From Rhizorhabdus sp049889055 (GTDB lineage Bacteria; Pseudomonadota; Alphaproteobacteria; Sphingomonadales; Sphingomonadaceae): a stretch of 64,000 bases of DNA. The notes beneath the pieces are model-generated. The model saw only the letters and a list, made by a program, of their open reading frames with translations. It was not told the DNA's origin and did no database searches. Made by a program: the position numbers and the translations under genes. The stretch spans positions 682,001 through 746,000 of the forward strand of contig NZ_JBLTWO010000001.1 in assembly GCF_049889055.1 (NCBI RefSeq), written 5' to 3'. Shown one piece after another: positions 18,599 through 28,030 of this stretch. How positions within the stretch are numbered: the first letter of the stretch is position 1; every line of letters begins with the position of its first letter.

Positions 18599-20539
18599 TC
18601 AGGCGTTGCTGCCGCTCGCCTTGCGCGTGAACATGCCTGTCGAAAGGCCGCGCATCAGCTTCAGATTATAGCGGTAATAAGAGGCCCGATCCGCCGGGTC
18701 CGCCTCTTCCAGCGTCTGCGCCAGGCCCAGCAAGGTCCGCACGTCGACCACATCGTTGCAGGCATCTGTCGCCAGTTGCCGCTGCAACTCTCCGACCAAC
18801 GAAGCCTGCGCCTGAATCTGCACGGCTTTCCAGTCGGACGCTGCGAGGCCGACATGCCTGTCCTCCCATAGCGGGGCCGGCACGCGCTCGCCAAAGGCCT
18901 TGCGATAGAGCCATTTGGGCTGCCCCTCGCGGAGAAAGATATCCGCCGGGGTCGACAGGCAATATTCGAGAACGCGGCGATCGGCGGTCGGGTCGCGACG
19001 GTCGACGCGAAAGGCCGCCCGGATCGCGGCGTTCATCGGCGCAGCGTCGGCCATGGGCAGCATGTGCCGAAACCAGGACCGCCAGGACAGCAGCCGGGGT
19101 GATATATTCTGCGCCAGACGCGCATCGTCCGGCCCGTCATATCCCATCTGCCGCAGCAGTGCCGGCGCGATCGGGTAGAGATTCTCATAGATCGCCTGTC
19201 GGCGAAGGCGTCGGACCGCATCCGGGAGGCGCGTGGTCAGCGCCTTTCGCACGACCGTATAGAGGCGATATTCCGCGCGCACCGCATAGCCGTTGCGGCG
19301 CAGCTGCCGGGTTTCCCCCAGCAGCCGAGCCCAGCGGCCGCTGTCCATCATCTCCGACAGCGCGTGCTGGCCGGTATAGCTGATACCCAAATTGCCCTTG
19401 GTGCCAACGAGAACCGTCGAATTGCCGCGCTGGGCCGCAAGGCGATAGCCAAGACACAGCCAGGCCGTGTTGAGCGGGTTCATCACCGGCTGATCGGCAT
19501 AGCTGATCAAGCGCTCGACCTCCGCCAGCAGGTCCGCATCGGCGAGGTGAATGAGGTGATGGTCGATGTTCGGATGCCGCGCCGCCACGAGACGGGCGAA
19601 TGGCCCTTCGTCGAGGCGGGCATGCGTCATGAACTGGGGCGGGACGTCGGAGCGCGGCACATTGGTTATGGCGGTAAGCCTTTCTCCGCGCGCCGCGAGG
19701 ATCGGCGCAGCGCTGGTCGCTACCGCGCTGCTGTCGAGTCCTCCGCTGAGCAGGAGCGCGTTGCCGCGTACGCTCCGCAACCGCGCTTCGACCGCCTGAT
19801 CCAGCACGGCGCGCAGCCCCTCGGCATAATCCTCGGGACGTGCGAGCCGCAGCACCGGCACCGCTTCGGGCCGCCAGTGGCGCCGAACATCCACGCGCCC
19901 GTCAGCGCCGATCCGCACCAGATGCCCCGGCTCGACGCGCGAGACCTGTTCGTAGAAGCTGCGGCTTCCTTCGTCGGGATGCAGCAGCTGCCAGCGCGCG
20001 AGCCTGACCGGATCCAGATCGCGACCGATATCGGGAAGAGCCAGCAATATGCTCGGCATGGTGGCAAAGGCGAACCAGCCCTTGCCACGATGATAGTGGA
20101 GTGGGCGCGCGTCGCCATGGTCACGCGCGATCAGCAGCGAACGGTCCCGCGCGTCCCACAGCGCGAAGGCAAAGTCGCCGACCAGACGGTCGATCGCCGC
20201 CTCGCCCCAGCGCTCATAGGCGGCAAGAAGCACGTCCGCGTCGCTTCTGCGAGCCATGTCCGGGGGCGATGTGCCGAGCGCTTCGCCAAGCTCGCCGCGA
20301 TTGTCGAGACGAATGTCGGCCACGAGGGTCACTACCCCGCTCGCGCCGAGCAATGGCTGCCGATCGAAACGGTCCTCCGGCAGGAGTCGCAGCAACGCAG
20401 CCCCAAGCGCAACCTCTCCACCATCCCAGGCGCGCGCCTGATCGGGACCAAAAGCGCGGGCCGCCTTCTGCATCCGTTCGCACGCAGCATGCGCTCCGGG
20501 TCGACCGTCGATATGCCAGGCCCCATAGATCGCACTCAT
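18599..20539 (-). CDS. asparagine-synthase-like lasso cyclase (C protein), cluster A
   Basis: 646 aa from ATG 20539, overlapping the upstream stop by four bases (ATGA). An N-terminal Ntn-type glutaminase fold (about 1-230, with GDFAFALWD) is followed by the ATP-pyrophosphatase domain with SGGLDSS at 265-271. The protein begins MSAIYG, so the catalytic Cys2 of asparagine synthetase B is missing and glutamine hydrolysis is not expected. That is typical of lasso cyclases, which adenylate the Asp/Glu side chain and join it to the core N terminus. It is co-directional with a sulfotransferase and a PqqD gene, and convergent with the oxygenase. Confidence 0.8.
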   Translation of the reverse strand: MSAIYGAWHIDGRPGAHAACERMQKAARAFGPDQARAWDGGEVALGAALLRLLPEDRFDRQPLLGASGVVTLVADIRLDNRGELGEALGTSPPDMARRSDADVLLAAYERWGEAAIDRLVGDFAFALWDARDRSLLIARDHGDARPLHYHRGKGWFAFATMPSILLALPDIGRDLDPVRLARWQLLHPDEGSRSFYEQVSRVEPGHLVRIGADGRVDVRRHWRPEAVPVLRLARPEDYAEGLRAVLDQAVEARLRSVRGNALLLSGGLDSSAVATSAAPILAARGERLTAITNVPRSDVPPQFMTHARLDEGPFARLVAARHPNIDHHLIHLADADLLAEVERLISYADQPVMNPLNTAWLCLGYRLAAQRGNSTVLVGTKGNLGISYTGQHALSEMMDSGRWARLLGETRQLRRNGYAVRAEYRLYTVVRKALTTRLPDAVRRLRRQAIYENLYPIAPALLRQMGYDGPDDARLAQNISPRLLSWRSWFRHMLPMADAAPMNAAIRAAFRVDRRDPTADRRVLEYCLSTPADIFLREGQPKWLYRKAFGERVPAPLWEDRHVGLAASDWKAVQIQAQASLVGELQRQLATDACNDVVDVRTLLGLAQTLEEADPADRASYYRYNLKLMRGLSTGMFTRKASGSNA

Positions 20540-21519
20540 GACCGGCTCCTGCCGCATGCGGCGCCATCGCCGAAAGACGGTCGGGCCTGCTGCGCCAGGC
20601 GCAGTTCTTCCAGCCGATTATAAGGTTCGCGCACCAACGCCTCGACTATGGCTTCAAGCGCGGTATCGCAGGGGTCGATCCGCGGCACGGCTGCGTCGCC
20701 TTGGTCGGCCGCCTTCACGTTCGTGCGAGCGAGGACCTTGAAGCGCGCTACCAAATCGGTTCCTGGGCTCATTCCAAAATGGCGGCAGATGGCAGGCATG
20801 GTGTCCGCGAGTTCGGCATAGTTCACGAGCATCCAGTCGCCCATCGGATCGCCCTCGATCATTTCGGCTATGACGTTCATGCCATCCGCCACTGTCCGGG
20901 CGACAAAATCCAATAGCCCCTCCGCACCGGCATGGCGCCCCCAGATCGGCGGCCGGGCTGCGAAGGAGGCAAGCGCAGCGAGGGGCTCGCGGTACAGATA
21001 GAGCTTGGGGACGCCCGGCCACATGGTCTGCAGTCGCGCGGCCTCCCTCGTCGTCCAACTCGACATCTTCACGATGAGCGGGCCGGGATCGTCGCCGAAC
21101 CCCGCCGGCACAAGGTGCATCAGATGGCGCAGCGCCGCCTCACGTCGCGGCCATGGCTGGAAGCGCCAGAACCCCGCCTCGCTCAGCACATCATTAAGCG
21201 CGCCGGGCTCCGAAACGACCCGGCTCTGCTGCAAGCGTGCCAGGGCGACGGCGAGCAACGTCGATCCGCATCTGCCGACATGGAAGATCAGTCCGTCGGG
21301 AGCCGATGCGTCAGCAAGGTCGAGCGGTGGAGTCCGCCGGCTGGACAATGGCCGCTGCAAGGCGCGGGCTGCCGCGATCTGATCGAACTGAAACGGGTAA
21401 TCGCTGCGCAGCCCGGCGACATCGATCTCTACGACTTCCAGTCCTTCGCCAAAGGGAAAGGCCCTGACCGGGATCGGGCGGGCAACCGTCTCGCGCTCAA
21501 TCTCCGACACGGATGACAT
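20536..21519 (-). CDS. sulfotransferase-like protein, cluster A
   Basis: 327 aa from ATG 21519, overlapping the end of the PqqD gene by 23 bp. The PAPS 5'-phosphosulfate loop is seen as GRCGSTLL at 82-89 and the 3'-phosphate region as KLYLYREPLAALASF. It probably transfers sulfate from PAPS to a hydroxyl. Both neighbours are RiPP maturation genes, so the precursor peptide is the likely substrate, with Ser6 or the C-terminal Ser as candidate sites. It is only distantly similar to the cluster B sulfotransferase. An upstream in-frame start at 21582 exists but would overlap PqqD more. Confidence 0.75.
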   Translation of the reverse strand: MSSVSEIERETVARPIPVRAFPFGEGLEVVEIDVAGLRSDYPFQFDQIAAARALQRPLSSRRTPPLDLADASAPDGLIFHVGRCGSTLLAVALARLQQSRVVSEPGALNDVLSEAGFWRFQPWPRREAALRHLMHLVPAGFGDDPGPLIVKMSSWTTREAARLQTMWPGVPKLYLYREPLAALASFAARPPIWGRHAGAEGLLDFVARTVADGMNVIAEMIEGDPMGDWMLVNYAELADTMPAICRHFGMSPGTDLVARFKVLARTNVKAADQGDAAVPRIDPCDTALEAIVEALVREPYNRLEELRLAQQARPSFGDGAACGRSRS

Positions 21520-21793
21520 CGCGGGCGATCGCCCGGTTAAGAAACCGCATGGCATCGGACTCGATGACCGATCGGTCGCCATGATATTTCAAACAAAGCC
21601 GGTCGACGAGATATCCCACGTCCAGCGGCGTTTCGATCAGTCGCCATATCTCTGAAGCGACATGGTCTAAGCTGATATAGGATCCGGTCGCGACGTCGAG
21701 CATCACGATTTCACCTTCGACCTCCGACCACATGAACTCCGTATTTCGGTTGAGCACGCTATGAAGGGCTATCGTCTGCGGTTCTTCGGCCAT
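21497..21793 (-). CDS. PqqD family RiPP recognition element (B1), cluster A
   Basis: 98 aa, a compact PqqD/RRE winged-helix: GEIVMLDVATGSYISLDHVA followed by IWRLIETPLDVGYLVDRLCLKY. In lasso pathways this B1 protein binds the leader through its Tyr/Trp-x-x-Pro motif, which both precursors in this window have. It is the first gene of a minus-strand operon PqqD-sulfotransferase-cyclase with overlapping ends. Confidence 0.85.
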   Translation of the reverse strand: MAEEPQTIALHSVLNRNTEFMWSEVEGEIVMLDVATGSYISLDHVASEIWRLIETPLDVGYLVDRLCLKYHGDRSVIESDAMRFLNRAIARDVIRVGD

Positions 21794-21987
21794 GACGTCC
21801 GGATATCGAAAAGCTGCGCGATTTAAAACGGGATCATGATCGGCAAAGACGCCGGATCAAGGACCTGTTCACCACCGGCACGCGGCCCGGCCCCCGCTGG
21901 CGTTCGCGGCCCTGCCGTGCATGATGGGTGCGATCGGCCCCTCCGACATGCTCAGGTCGGGATAGTGCGCCGGCGCGGAGGATGCCC

Positions 21988-22641
21988 ATGTCACTGACTC
22001 TCTATGCCCACCCCTTCTCGTCCTACAGCCAGAAAGTGCTGATCGCTCTGTGGGAGAATGATACCCCCTTTTCCTATCGCCATATGGAAGAGCCGGGGGC
22101 CGGCGACGAATTGCGCGCGCATTGGCCGATCGGCAAATTCCCGGTGCTGTTCGACGGAGACCAGGCCATCGCCGAGACGAGCATCATCGTCGAGCACCTG
22201 GACGTGCACCATCGCGGGCCGGTCCGTTTCCTGCCCGACGACCCGGAGGCGGCGCTGGAAGTGCGGTTGATCGACCGCGTTTTCGACAATCATGTGATGA
22301 GCGCGATGCAGGGCGCCGTGAACGAATCTCTGCGGGAGAAGCCCGATCGCCTCGACGAGGCGAAGCGCGTCGCAGCGACCGCGCTCGATCGTGCCTATGG
22401 CTGGATCGAGGGCCGGATTAGCGGACGCCAGTGGGCGGCAGGCGAGGATTTCTCGCTCGCGGATTGCGCGGCGGCGCCGGCGCTCTTCTATGCCGACTGG
22501 GTTCATCCTATCACGCAGGCCTATCCCGTCCTGCGCGCCTATCGCGCGCGGCTGATCGAGCGGCCCTCCTTTGCCCGGGCGGTCGAGGAAGCCCGGAAGT
22601 ACCGGCATTATTTCCCGCTGGGTGCGCCCGACCGCGACTGA
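21988..22641 (+). CDS. glutathione S-transferase family protein
   Basis: 217 aa from ATG 21988, placed 6 bases after GGAGG. The thioredoxin-like N-terminal domain (LTLYAHPFSSYSQKVLIALWEN, IGKFPVLFDGD, IAETSIIVEHLD with the glutathione-binding ETS) is followed by an all-helical C-terminal domain with DFSLADCAAAPALFYADW. Detoxification or glutathione-dependent metabolism is likely. It lies between RiPP cluster A and a Rieske oxygenase; membership in the catabolic locus is possible. Confidence 0.88.
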   Translation: MSLTLYAHPFSSYSQKVLIALWENDTPFSYRHMEEPGAGDELRAHWPIGKFPVLFDGDQAIAETSIIVEHLDVHHRGPVRFLPDDPEAALEVRLIDRVFDNHVMSAMQGAVNESLREKPDRLDEAKRVAATALDRAYGWIEGRISGRQWAAGEDFSLADCAAAPALFYADWVHPITQAYPVLRAYRARLIERPSFARAVEEARKYRHYFPLGAPDRD

Positions 22642-22753
22642 CCCGGGATCGGGCTGTAACGTGCCAGCCCAGCGCTTAATGCCGCATTTTCCGAGACGTC
22701 GACCGAATCCGATCAACTTGAAAATGCTCTAGCCACGCTTGCCGGCCCCCGAT

Positions 22754-22775
22754 AAAACAGACATGCATGTTTGTA
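22754..22775. promoter_or_regulatory. operator-like palindrome upstream of the Rieske oxygenase
   Basis: AAAACA-GA-CATG-CA-TG-TT-TGTA. It contains the perfect palindrome ACATGCATGT. It shares AAAACAnnCATGnnTG with sites at 52875 and 55558 near the second Rieske locus. It lies about 120 bp before the start at 22897. A TetR- or MarR-type repressor site is inferred. Confidence 0.6.
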
Positions 22776-22896
22776 TTTTTCGAGTCTTGTCAGGCCGGAC
22801 GATGCAGACCAGCGGCGCGGACAGGAGCAGGATGTCGACGCCGGACCTCGCCCGAAGCGGGACCATATCCGCCGGGCGCAATCAGGAGATGGGTGC

Positions 22897-24267
22897 ATGA
22901 CCGAAGACGGCCATTATGATCATCGCCTGACCTGGCCGGTCAATCCCGAGGCACCGGCCGACAGCTATGAAGCCAAGGCGCCCTATGTCGACAATGGCTG
23001 CGCCCCGATTGCGCCGGAGCGCTATTATGCGGTCGATTATATGGAGGCGGAACGTCGGCTGCTGTGGCCGCGCGTCTGGAACTGGGCCGCGCGTGAGGAG
23101 GACATAACCGACACGGGCGACTATGTGACCTTCGAGATCGGCCGCGAGAGCTTCATCGTCACGCGCGACGAGGCCGGCGCGATCCGGGCCTATGCCAATG
23201 TCTGCCCCCATCGCGGCAACCGGCTGGTGTCGGACGAGGAAGGGTCTCGTCCCGGCGGCTTCACCTGCCCGTTTCACAACTGGAATTTCGGGCTGGACGG
23301 GAAGGTGGCGCGCGTCACCGATCGCGAAACCTTCCGCCCCGAGGCGCTGTGCCGGTCGATGGACCTGGCCGAGGTCCGCTGCGAGAGCTGGGAGGGCTTC
23401 GTCTTCATCAACATGGACGAGAATGCCCCGCCGCTGATCGAGACGCTGGGTCCGCTGCCCGCCCATGCCCGCCCCTATCGGCTGAAGGACATGCGGATCA
23501 TGCGGCGGGTGCAGGCCGTGTGGGAGGCGAACTGGAAGATCGGCGTCGACGGCTTCAACGAAGCTTATCATGTCCACGCGATCCACCCGCAGATCCTGCC
23601 GGTGTTCAACGACTATAATGCGCAGATCGACCTCTACCCCAACGGCATGAGCCGGATGGTGACGAAGTTCGCGACCGAGAGCCCGCGCATGGGCCAGGAG
23701 GGGTTGAACGCCGGACTGCGCGCGACGATGATCGAGGTCGGGATCGACCCCGATGCCTTCGAGGGCGGCAAGGGCGACGTCCGCAAGGCGATCCAGGCGG
23801 CGAAGCGCCAGCGCGCCGAAGCGCTGGGCCTCGACTATTCGGGCTTCCTCGACAACCAGCTGACCGACGACTGGAACTATGCGATCTTCCCCAACATCCA
23901 GATGGGCATCCATCCGGAGGGCGTGTCGATGCTCTATTTCCGCCCGCACGCAACCGACCCGCGCAAGTTCATCTTCGACGTCATCGTGATGATGCACCCG
24001 CAGGAGAGCCCCGAAATCCTGCCGCCGGCCTATATGGGCCTGCCCGATGGCTGGGATATTTCGGGCCGGGAGAAGGCCGAGATCCAGCATATCGACTGGC
24101 GCGAAGGGGGGCTGGGCGAGGTGTTCGACCAGGACAGCAGCCTGTTCGCCGAGGTCCAGCGCGCGATCGAGAGCCGCTTCTTTCGCGGCTCGATCCTATC
24201 CGAGCAGGAGCAGCGGATCGGCCATTTCCACGCGGAGCTCGATCGCTACATGATGGGCAAGGGCTGA
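22897..24267 (+). CDS. Rieske aromatic-ring-hydroxylating oxygenase, alpha subunit
   Basis: 456 aa from ATG 22897 (AGGAG upstream). The Rieske [2Fe-2S] ligands are C103-x-H105 and C124-x2-H127 (CPHRGNRL ... CPFHNW). The mononuclear iron ligands fit E222-x2-H225-x4-H230 in NEAYHVHAIHP. It activates O2 for hydroxylation or demethylation of an organic substrate, with electrons from a separate ferredoxin/reductase. No beta subunit is adjacent, so it may be alpha-only. The SnoaL-like gene at 25211 has a signal peptide and is not a good beta-subunit candidate. The substrate is unknown. Confidence 0.9.
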   Translation: MTEDGHYDHRLTWPVNPEAPADSYEAKAPYVDNGCAPIAPERYYAVDYMEAERRLLWPRVWNWAAREEDITDTGDYVTFEIGRESFIVTRDEAGAIRAYANVCPHRGNRLVSDEEGSRPGGFTCPFHNWNFGLDGKVARVTDRETFRPEALCRSMDLAEVRCESWEGFVFINMDENAPPLIETLGPLPAHARPYRLKDMRIMRRVQAVWEANWKIGVDGFNEAYHVHAIHPQILPVFNDYNAQIDLYPNGMSRMVTKFATESPRMGQEGLNAGLRATMIEVGIDPDAFEGGKGDVRKAIQAAKRQRAEALGLDYSGFLDNQLTDDWNYAIFPNIQMGIHPEGVSMLYFRPHATDPRKFIFDVIVMMHPQESPEILPPAYMGLPDGWDISGREKAEIQHIDWREGGLGEVFDQDSSLFAEVQRAIESRFFRGSILSEQEQRIGHFHAELDRYMMGKG

Positions 24268-24271
24268 CGCC

Positions 24272-24922
24272 TCAGCCCATGATGCGCTCGAACGGCAGAA
24301 AGGCCGAGCGGGCGTGGTCGATGAAGCGGCGCTCGTCCTCATAGGCGTCACCCGCGATGTCGGGCGAGGCGAGACGCGCCTGCATCGCGCGGAGATCGGC
24401 GAACAGGGCCTGGGCCACGCCGTCGAAGAGCGCGTCCGGCAAGCCGGCCGGCACGACCGCTTGCCGCGGATGGATCTGGCGATAGGCGTTGACCGGGTTG
24501 CGCCGGCCGAAATCGGCGTGGACGTCGAGCCAGTAGCGCTGAAAGCCTGCCGGGGTGAGGTGGCCGAGGCGCACGAGCGGACAGAACAGCGCGACGTCCC
24601 CGCTCCCGCCGACGATCTCATAGGCGGTGCCGACAAAAGCCCGCGATCGACTTCGGTCGAGTCCCTGCGCTGCGGCAAGGGCCACCGCCAGCCGATCGGC
24701 TGCGGCCGTGCCGACCGCCTCCAGCACCAGATCATAGTGCGTCCCCGGCCCTGCGGCGCCCTGCGGACTCGGCCCGAGCAGCTCGCGCGGTAGCGCATTC
24801 CACGCGTGCAGGCCGGGTGCCGTTCCGGCACAGGCCGATAGCAGCAACGCCTCGACCGCGTCGGAGTCGGTATTGGCGATGAAGGCCAATATCGTCTCGG
24901 TCCCGGATGGACGGATGCTCAT
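24272..24922 (-). CDS. EthD-domain protein
   Basis: 216 aa from ATG 24922 (an in-frame GTG lies at 24928). The C-terminal half contains PAGFQRYWLDVHADFGRR, the EthD signature; the N-terminal half appears to be a divergent ferredoxin-like repeat. EthD proteins are small dimeric alpha-beta-barrel proteins in degradative loci, some acting as cyclases or isomerases. It is convergent with the Rieske gene (4-bp gap). Confidence 0.75.
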   Translation of the reverse strand: MSIRPSGTETILAFIANTDSDAVEALLLSACAGTAPGLHAWNALPRELLGPSPQGAAGPGTHYDLVLEAVGTAAADRLAVALAAAQGLDRSRSRAFVGTAYEIVGGSGDVALFCPLVRLGHLTPAGFQRYWLDVHADFGRRNPVNAYRQIHPRQAVVPAGLPDALFDGVAQALFADLRAMQARLASPDIAGDAYEDERRFIDHARSAFLPFERIMG

Positions 24923-25056
24923 GCCCACTCTCCTGCGCCGCCGGCTCGTACCGGCCTGGGCTCAGCGTGACCGATGGGCGTCGTCGTTGCACCGCTGACT
25001 AAGGACAGGGACAGCAGCCCATGTCGGACAGCGATCCCCGGATTTGCGCCATTTAC

Positions 25057-25076
25057 ACATTAACTTTCTGTAATGT
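25057..25076. promoter_or_regulatory. inverted repeat upstream of the SnoaL-like gene
   Basis: ACATTA (25057-25062) and TAATGT (25071-25076) are perfect arms separated by 8 bases, in an AT-rich stretch within the 288-bp gap between divergent genes. It is a candidate operator; the regulator is unknown, and it does not fit the AAAACAnnCATGnnTG motif. Confidence 0.35.
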
Positions 25077-25210
25077 TGTCTCAAACGCAACGATCCGACA
25101 CAGAAACCCGCCTTGTTCGGCGAAATAGAATGTTACAAGGCTGTTTCTACAAGACGGTAAATGTCTCGCATGCCGTGATTTTGCGCCATCATCAGAGAGG
25201 GTTGGCCGAC

Positions 25211-25705
25211 ATGAAGACGATCCTGACCGCCGCCGCCGCCCTGGCGCTTTCCACGGTCCTCCATCCGGCCGGTGCGGTCGCCGCCGAGCAGACCTTCTCC
25301 GCACCCGTGAAGGACGATGTGCTGTCGCGCATGTTCATCTGGTGGAACCAGGCGATCAAGGATCCGAACGGCTTCACGGTCGAGGCATTCAGCCGCTATT
25401 TCACCGACGATGCGGTGCTGCGCATCAACGGCACCAATCGCGCCGCGGGTATCCAGAACCTCACCGAGCGCTTCCGCATGATCCAGAAGGGTGTCGAAGC
25501 GGTCGAGATCAAGGTGCCGTTCGTCGAGTCCTTCTCCTCGCCCGACGGCTCGAAGATCTTCACCTACCATCTCGAGGAAGCCATGGAGAAGGGCAAGCCC
25601 AGCCACTCGATGGTGATGGGCTATGCCGAAATCCGCGACGGCAAGATCGCCCTCGTCAACTTCATCAGCATCGACGGTCAGCCGGGCCCCATCGCCGGAA
25701 AATGA
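25211..25705 (+). CDS. exported SnoaL/NTF2-like protein
   Basis: 164 aa. A signal peptide is evident (MKTILTAAAALALSTVLHP ... AVAAEQ). The mature part is a small NTF2-like fold (SRYFTDDAVLRINGTNRAAG, FRMIQKGVEAVEIKVPFVES, GKIALVNFISID). Members are isomerases, hydratases or ligand-binding proteins; the function here is not known. A periplasmic location just upstream of a TonB receptor (78-bp gap) suggests they handle the same compound. Confidence 0.7.
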   Translation: MKTILTAAAALALSTVLHPAGAVAAEQTFSAPVKDDVLSRMFIWWNQAIKDPNGFTVEAFSRYFTDDAVLRINGTNRAAGIQNLTERFRMIQKGVEAVEIKVPFVESFSSPDGSKIFTYHLEEAMEKGKPSHSMVMGYAEIRDGKIALVNFISIDGQPGPIAGK

Positions 25706-25783
25706 CCTGACCAGGGCCCGTTAGACGGGCCGCACCACAGGCCGGCGGCCGCAGGTCGACCGGCCCCTCCAAAAGGGAATGAC

Positions 25784-28012
25784 ATGAAACGCTCTGCCTT
25801 CGTCCAGCTGCTGCTGGCCGGAATATCCTTTGGCGCGCCCGTGATGGCGCAGACCGCCGCCGACGCCGCAGCCAATGCGGCCGATGGCGACATCGTCGTC
25901 ACCGCGCAGCGCCGCCAGCAGCTCGCCACCGACGTGCCGATCAGCCTGACCGTGTTCGACGACAAGGCGATCACGCGCCAGAACGTCCAGGGCATCGACG
26001 ACTATTTCTCGCAGACGCCGAACGTCAGCTTCACCTCGACCGGCGCGCGTGACCGCAAGGAAATCAGCATCCGCGGCATCACCAACCAGCTGAGCGCCGA
26101 CGCGATCCCGAGGACGAGCACCTTCGGCTTCTACATCGACGAGTTCAACGTCTCGACCGGCACGGTGAACCCCGAGATCGTCGACATCGACCGGATCGAA
26201 GTGCTGCGCGGCCCGCAGGGCACCTATTTCGGCCGCAACTCGGTCGGCGGCGCGATCAACATCACGACCAAGCAGGCGAACACCCAGGAGTTCGAGGGCG
26301 AAGGCTCGATCGGCTATTCGAGCTTCGACACGCTCGACGTGCACGGCGTCGTCAACGTTCCGATCGTCACCGACAAGGCCGCGATCCGCGTGGTCGGCCG
26401 CCTGTCGAAGAGCGACGGCAACATCAAGAACATCAACCCGATCGGCGGCGGCAACGACTCCGACTATAAATATGGCAAGGCGATGCTGCGCCTGACGCCG
26501 ACCGACCGTCTGACCGTCGACCTGACCGGCGTGTACACCAAGGAAAATGTCGGCATGCGCGTCGGCGTGCCCTCGGGCGTGCTCGGCTACACCGCGCTGC
26601 AGGTCGTCTATCCGGGCGTGACCAACCCGGTCGCCGATCCGGACGGCGTCGGCTTCTTCCCCGACAACGACAACAAGGTGAACTTCAACCGCCCGCAGAA
26701 GATCGGCACGGAGTTCTATTACTTCACCGGTCGCGCCAAGTGGGACTTCGACTTCGCCACGCTGACCAGCATCACCGGCTACATCCACTCCAAGCAGTTC
26801 CTGCAGGGTGACATCGACGGGTCGAGCAAGGACTATTATTACGAGACCAAGCCGATCAGCCGGTCCTCGTTCAGCCAGGAAGTCCGCCTGCAGTCGAACG
26901 ACAATGGCAGCCCGCTGAGCTGGACCATCGGCGCGCTCTATGCGACCGACAAGGGCAGCATCAATCAGTTCACCTTCACCGGCACAGACAACCCCTTCGG
27001 TCTGCCCGCCGACCTGCAGATCACCTCGACCCAGAACCGCGGCAAGTCCGAGAGCTGGGCGATCTTCGGCGAAGGCGTGTACAAGCTGAACGACGCTTTG
27101 TCGGTGACGCTCGGCGGCCGCTACACCCACGAAAAGGTGACCGTAGCCCAGCTCAACACCTCGACCGGCGGCGTCAACGGCGTGGTCGACGACAGCGCGA
27201 GCTTCAACAATTTCTCGCCGCGCGTGACCGTCGCCTATGAGCTGGCCGATCGCACCAACCTCTACGCAACCGTCTCGCGCGGCTTCAAGGCGGGGGGCGT
27301 CCAGATCAACCCGTTGGTCAACGACACCTCCTATGCGCCGGAAAGCCTGTGGAACTATGAGGTCGGCTTCAAGACGCAGGCCTTCGATCGCCGCCTGCTG
27401 TTCAACGTCGCCGCCTTCTACATGGACTGGAAGAACCTCCAGACCGAGTTCGCGGTGGCCCGCGCCGACGCAGCCGGCAACATCACCTTCATCTCGGGCA
27501 TCGAGAATGCGGCCAAGGCGCGCAGCTACGGCGCCGAGGCGGATGCGACGTTCAAGCTGACCCGCGACCTGCAGATGGGCGGCACCGTCGGCTATCTCAG
27601 CGCGGAATTCCGCAAATATGAGAATGCCTTCATCGACGGCCGGGTCATCGACCTGTCGGGCCGGCGCATGCCGAACTCGCCCAAGTGGACGCTGAGCGGC
27701 TTCGGCGAGTACAACTTCACCCCGGCCGAAGGCTTCGACAGCTTCGTCCGTGCGGAGTGGGTCTATCGCAGCTCGATCTACTCGGACAAGGCCGCGCTCC
27801 TGTATAACATCTGGCCGTACAAGGTGCCGGCGTTCAACCAGTGGAACCTGCGCGCGGGCTTTACCCGCGGCAATGTCGAGGTGCAGGCCTTCGTGGAGAA
27901 TGTGTTCAAGAACAAGTACTTCACCAATGCCTATGAAAAGGCGTTCGCGGGCGGCCTCTATGTCGAGCCGTCGGTGCGCAACATCGGCACCCGCGTGACG
28001 TGGAAGTTCTGA
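25784..28012 (+). CDS. TonB-dependent outer-membrane receptor
   Basis: 742 aa with a signal peptide ending near VMAQ. The TonB box/plug start is GDIVVTAQRRQQLATDVP, followed by the plug with RIEVLRGPQGTYFGRNSVGGAIN, a diagnostic segment. A 22-strand-type barrel follows, ending in RVTWKF with C-terminal Phe. It belongs to the large sphingomonad receptor group used for catabolic substrates as well as siderophores. Sitting between a Rieske oxygenase and a peptidase, import of an organic substrate is more likely than iron uptake, but this is inference. A role in lasso-peptide uptake is also conceivable, since clusters flank the region on both sides. Confidence 0.93.
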   Translation: MKRSAFVQLLLAGISFGAPVMAQTAADAAANAADGDIVVTAQRRQQLATDVPISLTVFDDKAITRQNVQGIDDYFSQTPNVSFTSTGARDRKEISIRGITNQLSADAIPRTSTFGFYIDEFNVSTGTVNPEIVDIDRIEVLRGPQGTYFGRNSVGGAINITTKQANTQEFEGEGSIGYSSFDTLDVHGVVNVPIVTDKAAIRVVGRLSKSDGNIKNINPIGGGNDSDYKYGKAMLRLTPTDRLTVDLTGVYTKENVGMRVGVPSGVLGYTALQVVYPGVTNPVADPDGVGFFPDNDNKVNFNRPQKIGTEFYYFTGRAKWDFDFATLTSITGYIHSKQFLQGDIDGSSKDYYYETKPISRSSFSQEVRLQSNDNGSPLSWTIGALYATDKGSINQFTFTGTDNPFGLPADLQITSTQNRGKSESWAIFGEGVYKLNDALSVTLGGRYTHEKVTVAQLNTSTGGVNGVVDDSASFNNFSPRVTVAYELADRTNLYATVSRGFKAGGVQINPLVNDTSYAPESLWNYEVGFKTQAFDRRLLFNVAAFYMDWKNLQTEFAVARADAAGNITFISGIENAAKARSYGAEADATFKLTRDLQMGGTVGYLSAEFRKYENAFIDGRVIDLSGRRMPNSPKWTLSGFGEYNFTPAEGFDSFVRAEWVYRSSIYSDKAALLYNIWPYKVPAFNQWNLRAGFTRGNVEVQAFVENVFKNKYFTNAYEKAFAGGLYVEPSVRNIGTRVTWKF

Positions 28013-28030
28013 TCCACTGACATGCCCATG

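Noticed and set aside
25211..25705. Beta subunit of the Rieske oxygenase at 22897
   Set aside because: The NTF2-like fold would fit, but the protein has a clear signal peptide, so it is exported.
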